From Oehlia diaphana (taxonomy: Eukaryota > Glomeromycota > Glomeromycetes > Glomerales > Glomeraceae): 12,017 nt of DNA. This document shows positions 7,758 through 12,017 of this stretch, piece after piece (within the stretch, counting starts at the first letter, position 1; the number at the start of each line of letters is the position of its first letter). Under the pieces are notes generated by a model. The model made no database searches and was not told the origin of the DNA. It worked only from the letters and a program-made list of their open reading frames with translations. The DNA lies in the NCBI GenBank assembly GCA_003833135.1, contig QZLH01001988.1, positions 3,439 through 15,455 of the forward strand, given 5' to 3'. A program made the position numbers and the translations under genes.

Positions 7758-8451
7758 TAGCTGGAGGGTTTGAGAGTTAGATCATTACTGCGTCACATTA
7801 CTACTGCGCCCGGACACGCTTTTCATTTTTGCATAAATTAAATTAATTTACAATGCATATGAATAAAAAAATTTCTAATATAAATAACCTGGGACGATTT
7901 TCTTATCTCCAGATTGATTTGAAAATCTTGTGACTTAAATTTCAGCTGGGGGCCCTGCCAAAATCATTCTAAAATTTTTTTTTTATCTTTCATCTTGCAG
8001 TTCGAAGAACAATTTGATGAGAGCTTATATGCGTGTCCATCAGAAAAATATAGGTTCGGGAGATAAATTTAACCGGATGCTGATCCTGGTTCTGCTCGGA
8101 CTCTACCATCAGAAAAAATCCGAAATCTGATTGGCCGGTCATCTGTGATGTATAGAAACTCGCCAGCGCCTGGAACTCGCCTAGAACTATCGAGGAACTG
8201 GCAGGGAGCTAGGGTGATACATGTGATATGATATACGTCGTACCACAAACCGATTTAGCCAGGCGCCGTGCATATGCATGTAAATATAAAATTAGATCCC
8301 CTATATATAAATATAAATTTCCCGATATGCTTGTAATCGAATAAAAATGAATCTAATATTTATTATAGTATACTTGCTATAAATCACTATAAATCACTAA
8401 AAACGATACAAATAACTAAAAACACTATTTATCGCTTAAATATTTATAAAG
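7758..8451. other. intergenic region with possible exon remnant and upstream region of the next gene
   Basis: After a T run and a CTTGCAG acceptor-like site, 8001-8066 can be read as FEEQFDESLYACPSEKYRFGR followed by a stop, possibly a last-exon remnant. From about 8066 to 8280 composition is more G+C-rich, with CGCCAGCGCCTGGAACTCGCC and similar strings, without a coding frame; it may be transposon-derived. The upstream region of the next gene holds CTATATATAAATATAAATT (from 8301) and a perfect tandem TATAAATCAC pair (8378-8397). Confidence 0.35.
8378..8397. repeat. tandem TATAAATCAC, two copies
   Basis: Two exact 10-bp copies lie 55-75 bp upstream of the ATG at 8452, followed by loosely related TAAAAAC units. 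The position and the TATAAA content suggest core-promoter sequence, perhaps duplicated by slippage. Confidence 0.4.
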
Positions 8452-9267
8452 ATGGATTTAGATAGTAATGCTTACTATAAGCTTTGTTCGTCTGATCGTG
8501 ATGATAGATATAATAAGATAATAAAAGCAATACACCTTTTACAACATAAATATGATAATGAAACACCAGAAATGTGGTGCTCTCGTATCCGTAGTCCATT
8601 TAGAAAAATACTTGAAGAGAACCCAGAAATATTTTCTAAGAATGGATATATTCGCATGTATGCAAAGTTTTATGAAGATGGTAAATGGTTTCATCCTAGC
8701 GGAATTCTAACAAATTATATATATTGTAGTGTGTGTGACTCCCTAGTATTCATCCCTGAAAGGCTTATAGGCGAATTTCTCTATCGAGATGGCCACTTGA
8801 AGAGATGTATTGTTAGCAAAGGTAATCCAATCGAAGATGTAAAAAGAAAAGAAATTCTCCAAGCTATTGACAGAAGGAAATTTCAGATCTGGCAGTATAA
8901 ACAGTATATATTACAAGATGAGGCTGAAATGAAGCATCTCCAATTGGAGCTTGCATCCCAATCTCTTTCACACTCAGAGAAGGATAAATTGGCATCGATA
9001 TCATATGATTATAATACTCGTACAATTGGCTATGAAACATATAAGCAGGATAAAATAACTATAGCTGAAAATATTATGCCAAGTGCTCCAAGTTTCGAGC
9101 CAGCTTATATTCCACCTGCCAGGCAAGAAATGGTTTCGCCAATTTCTCATCAATCAACAAATTATAAAAGTGATACAGGCGAATTATTTATCTCGTCTCA
9201 GTATGCAAAACAGCCAAAAGGCACTATGTTGAGATTAAGGGATGGGAGAGTACTCACGGTTGTCTAA
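8452..9267 (+). CDS. intronless 271-aa protein with Cys2-His-Cys zinc-binding motif
   Basis: This is an uninterrupted frame from MDLDSNAYY to a TAA, with strong coding character and no splice sites needed. Residues 1-75 are helical and charged. Residues 76-120 carry the recognisable part: GKWFHPSG, then C92-S-V-C95, and after 19 residues H115-L-K-R-C119. C-x2-C-x19-H-x3-C is a zinc-binding pattern. The preceding aromatic/glycine segment gives it an outline reminiscent of BIR domains, but BIR has a longer gap between His and the last Cys, and BED-type fingers are an equal alternative. Residues 128-185 are rich in K, E and Q, with coiled-coil potential. Residues 209-232 are Pro-rich (PSAPSFEPAYIPPARQE), and the end is KGTMLRLRDGRVLTVV. 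A role in protein or nucleic-acid binding is inference. The gene is intronless beside intron-rich neighbours. Confidence 0.7.
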   Translation: MDLDSNAYYKLCSSDRDDRYNKIIKAIHLLQHKYDNETPEMWCSRIRSPFRKILEENPEIFSKNGYIRMYAKFYEDGKWFHPSGILTNYIYCSVCDSLVFIPERLIGEFLYRDGHLKRCIVSKGNPIEDVKRKEILQAIDRRKFQIWQYKQYILQDEAEMKHLQLELASQSLSHSEKDKLASISYDYNTRTIGYETYKQDKITIAENIMPSAPSFEPAYIPPARQEMVSPISHQSTNYKSDTGELFISSQYAKQPKGTMLRLRDGRVLTVV

Positions 9268-9530
9268 CTGGCTTAAAGTATTTCGCAATATCTTTCAACC
9301 GATCATTAGCATTATATATCTCTCGACTATATCGAGGCCAAACATAACTTATACTTTATTTTTTTTGCGAAATGAGTGGTCTGCATACATGATCGCCTAG
9401 TATAATTGTGAAATGTATCACCTGCATAAATTTATGTGGGATAAAAATATGCTATGCATGATCCATCTATTCTGGGTTAGATCTCCAATATATTGTATAA
9501 CTATTTTAGTGAAGTATTTCAGGAAGATCA

Positions 9531-10025
9531 ATGAAGCGATCTTGGGGATTCTTGATTCCTAAATACTATAATTACGGCTTTGAAAATTTCTATGCAACAG
9601 TTATCCAGCGAGCTTACAGGAATTACAAGAAGAGACCCGAATCTTTGGCAAAACGAATTTAGGAGGCGGTGAGGAATGATGGTACTCCTGATAGAAAGAA
9701 ACTCTTAGGTATAACTTCCCGTGATATTTATCCCGCCCCTTCATGGCCTACAAGAGATGATGAGTGGATAATTGAAAAGAAATGGCAATTATCTGTGAGA
9801 TTAGCTAATGTAACATATGGTATTGTTTTTAAAAAATTATACCAGCGAGGCTATATAATCATTAAAGGTTCAGATTGGTCTAACCAACTAAAGTGGCTAC
9901 AGAATCCTGATTATTATCGTATTGATAAAGATAACATTGAATATATCATTAGAGTTACAGAATGCGAGAAATATAAGGCTAATTCATGGAGTATAAAATC
10001 AATCTGTGAGCGTGTTGGATTATAA
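9531..10025 (+). pseudogene. intronless gene with IQ-like motif, interrupted by one TAG
   Basis: From the ATG at 9531 the frame reads MKRSWGFLIPKYYNYGFEN, then VIQRAYRNYKKRPESLAKRI, meets a TAG at 9660-9662 (codon 44), and continues in the same frame with EAVRNDGTPDRKKLLGI, DIYPAPSWPTRDDEWIIEKK and a C-terminus ending in SIKSICERVGL and TAA. The total is 164 codons. I associate the block RAYRNYKKRPESLAKR..EAVRNDGTPD with a multi-copy Glomeromycotina family, in which the interrupted position is most simply a Trp codon (TGG to TAG). The segment I25-Q26-x3-R30-x4-R35 matches most of an IQ calmodulin-binding motif, with the usual Gly replaced by Asn. The rest is free of shifts, so the break is recent, an artefact, or read through. 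The function is unknown. Confidence 0.6.
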
Positions 10026-10208
10026 TTCTCGCAGTGTCAGATCATCAGATCCCGAATATTATAATATATTGTCTAGCAACAATGCATATTGGCATGTGCG
10101 ACAGTCGTTAAGACGCTAAAGCATAAATTAGCACGTTTTCGATCCTCGTTAAAGTATATATGATGTAATAGGTGATACTCTGCAAATCATCTGTAACTCT
10201 GTATGACC

Positions 10209-10221
10209 ATTTGTGCGACAA
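10209..10221. promoter_or_regulatory. 13-bp motif shared upstream of two related genes (copy 2)
   Basis: ATTTGTGCGACAA is identical to 4722-4734, and the bases just before it are also similar (TGACC against TGATCA). It lies about 480 bp before the ATG at 10701, much farther than copy 1 from its gene, which weakens a simple promoter-element reading. Confidence 0.35.
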
Positions 10222-10321
10222 ATTAATTTTCACATAAAAGAAATCAATTCCCAAAAATATTTCGAATTTTTTCCCTTACAACATTTGGCCGAATAGCATT
10301 TACTGATATGTATTTTTGCTC

Positions 10322-10340
10322 CAGAGAGACAGGCTCTCTG
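10322..10340. repeat. hairpin CAGAGAG-ACAGG-CTCTCTG
   Basis: This is a perfect 7-bp inverted repeat with a 5-nt loop in non-coding DNA. It has no T run after it and no gene end nearby, so its role is unknown and it may be chance. Confidence 0.4.
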
Positions 10341-10700
10341 ATACCACCGATTCTGAGCAGAATATATTTATATAACGTTGCCGGGTCTTAGTATTAACTA
10401 TTAAGCAGTCAGACAAGCGAAAAAAGTCCGTATATGCATTGTCCCCAACACCATTCTAAAAGTTGAGATCTTCAATGCACATTCCACATGCCGTTATTCT
10501 CTAACACAAAATTTTGGCGTAAAAGTCATTGCATATTCTTCTGTTCGATCCCAACGTGAACTCGGGCTCAGAGAGATGTGAATGAGGAAATTACAAAACA
10601 TTTAAAAGGGTAGTATACAAATTTTGCTTCCTGCGTTATCTCAGCATATTAACCTTACATTAACATTATACTAATATTATTCTGAATTAACAACGCAAAC

Positions 10701-11943
10701 ATGACTGCATTATACGATTTTATTTGCAATTTTTTTCATATTGCATTACCTGAACATATAACCGCATTTTCAGTAATTTATCAGGCAATGAACGAAGAGC
10801 CTTGGATTGTAAAGGAAAATTTAAGGCAAATATTTCATCAAGCAATTACATCCGTTATCCCTTCATATACATCAAATTTAGAAAAATATCAGAAGCTTAT
10901 AAGCTTACCCTTAAAGGTTAGTAATTAAATTTTTTCAGTAAAAAAACTTAACACTATATGATGAATAGTGCAGAATATAGCCTAATAACTGGAGTAAAGT
11001 TGTATCCAAAGCCATACAAGCCCTGGTTTGATCATTAAATGTATTAATCCACAGACGTATGGGGTATTTCTTTGCGTATAGTTTGAGATGAAAGCATGTG
11101 TCATGTAATTTATCATCCATGTACTGGCCACACATAGCTGATAATTTTGCATGATAAAATCTGACGTGTGCGCACACGATTTGGAATAATTATTCATAAC
11201 AATTAGATCTAACATTTTTTTTTATTCTGTGCTAGTTTGATGACGCTTATGAAGGAATGTGCAGTCTTCAGGATTTTGAGATTGATAGACAGGAAGAAGA
11301 ATTACCAGACGAGACTATTAAAAATAATTTGCGAATATTGAAAGGGAATCTTAAAAGAAGCAAATCTCGATATGCCAAAATTTTGCGGAAGAGTGTAGGT
11401 AAGGTTAAATCCTCAGAACTTTCATGGCGTGATCCACTTGCAAAGTAGTGAGATGGAGATGGTTAAGCAATTACCGGAAGAAGAATATGAATCTTTCATG
11501 GTAAGAAAAAAATATCCCAATTTATAGAACAAAAAATAATGTTTGAAATGATATTACTAGGAACCGGTGAAATATATGCAAGCGTCTCTTCCTAACTCGA
11601 TCAAAACAACATGTGACGAATTTTTGATAAACTATGATGATGGTTCTACGGAAATACCACCACAAAAACTTTCGCATGAAAATTGGATAGAGAAAGAAAA
11701 GGTTTTAAAAGATATTGCGATTAGAATACTTAATACATTATAAGTATAATATTATTCCATTCATAAGATTATACTATATTGATGTTCCAATACTATTAGG
11801 GGGGAGATCTGGAAAAACCCAGCCTTTAGTCCTAAATTCGCTAAAACACAGAGTGAGGGAACATACGTGGCAGACATTATTGTTCCTGTTATTCGAGCTA
11901 CATTAGAAGATTTGCCAATCGGAAAATCTGCATATATTAGCAC
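10701..11943 (+). CDS. 5' part of a second expanded-family (nuclease-like) gene; frame interrupted; runs off the window
   Basis: Exon 1 (10701-10916) encodes 72 residues starting MTALYDFICNFFHIALPEH, with donor GTTAGT. Intron 1 is long (10917-11235), ending GCTAG. Exon 2 from 11236 reads FDDAYEGMCSLQDFEIDRQ and continues to ILRKSVGK. Then EMVKQLPEEEYESFM up to 11500 lies in another frame: either a 49-nt intron 11404-11452 (weak TGAG acceptor) or a one-base shift near 11446. Intron 11501-11560 has good borders. Exon 4 from 11561 (CDEFLINYDDGSTEIPPQK, ENWIEKEKVLKDIAIRIL) hits a TAA at 11741. After an intron 11744-11799 the next exon reads IWKNPAFSPKFAKTQSEGTY, then VADIIVPVIRATLEDLPIGK, up to 11943 with donor GTGAGT. 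That last stretch is the start of the nuclease-like core of this family. The two sides of the last junction do not match in phase, implying another one-base change. A CTAAC branch-point-like site at 12010-12014 shows that the final intron continues past the edge. Confidence 0.55.
11165..11178. repeat. perfect 14-bp palindrome CGTGTGCGCACACG
   Basis: It lies inside the long first intron of the gene at 10701. It is alternating purine-pyrimidine, so it is both a palindrome and a Z-DNA-prone tract. It is unusual for an AT-rich intron, but may be chance or part of an insertion that lengthened the intron. Confidence 0.5.
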
Positions 11944-12017
11944 GTGAGTTAACTATCTCATTTTTTTCTTGGTGTTTTTTTTTCACGCAGTCACATGATT
12001 TTAATTTTCTAACACTG

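Larger units (their letters stand above)
10026..10700. other. intergenic and upstream region, no gene seen
   Basis: No coding block of either strand stands out. It contains the second copy of the 13-bp motif (10209-10221), a related TGTGCGACA near 10096, a 7-bp perfect hairpin at 10322-10340, and a TATA-like TAGTATACAAAT near 10610, 90 bp before the next ATG. Confidence 0.4.

Noticed and set aside
10935..11215. Two overlapping minus-strand frames with His- and Cys-containing peptides
   Set aside because: They fall entirely inside the first intron of the gene at 10701, overlap each other in different frames, and show no family pattern.
11236..11448. Reading exon 2 straight through to the stop at 11446 (SSELSWRDPLAK)
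   Set aside because: The following segment MVKQLPEEEYESFM and the exons after it clearly continue the protein, so the gene cannot end there; how the frame is joined remains open.

Overview
The window looks like nuclear DNA of an arbuscular mycorrhizal fungus (Glomeromycotina, most like Rhizophagus). The reasons are a very AT-rich background, intergenic DNA full of A/T runs, short spliceosomal introns (about 45 to 100 nt, GTAAGT/GTATGT-type donors, TAG/CAG acceptors), and protein segments that I recognise from large lineage-specific families of this group. The assignment rests on recognition, not on a search.

Layout: (1) 1-228 is the 3' end of an unrecognised plus-strand gene with a Ser-rich linker. 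(2) 659-1939, minus strand, is a possible micro-exon gene: up to twelve tiny exons (6 to 87 nt) joined by about 45-155 nt introns, several of which look like diverged tandem copies of one exon-plus-intron unit. (3) 2452-3637 is a decayed plus-strand gene, head-to-head with it. (4) 3638-4815 is AT-rich intergenic DNA with a compact, GC-rich, foldable element (4436-4524) and a GCCGGCCGGCC palindrome. (5) 4816-7343 is a seven-exon gene of a glomeromycotan expanded family with a PD-(D/E)XK-nuclease-like core and an (RG)7 tail; it carries one frameshift. (6) 7560-7757 is an orphan fragment of another expanded family. (7) 8452-9267 is an intact intronless gene for a 271-residue protein with a Cys2-His-Cys zinc-binding motif. 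(8) 9531-10025 is a second intronless gene, broken by one in-frame TAG. (9) 10701 to the right edge is the 5' part of a second gene of the expanded nuclease-like type; its coding frame is interrupted and it runs out of the window inside an intron.

Two genes (4816 and 10701) seem to belong to the same broad family and share a 13-bp upstream motif. No operon-like logic is expected. The window reads as a gene-family nursery: copies in various states of decay, fragments, and fast-evolving orphan genes. I found no rRNA, tRNA, CRISPR array or bacterial feature. Exon boundaries are by eye and untested. The several single-base frame breaks could be real pseudogenisation or sequencing error, and the sequence alone cannot separate the two.
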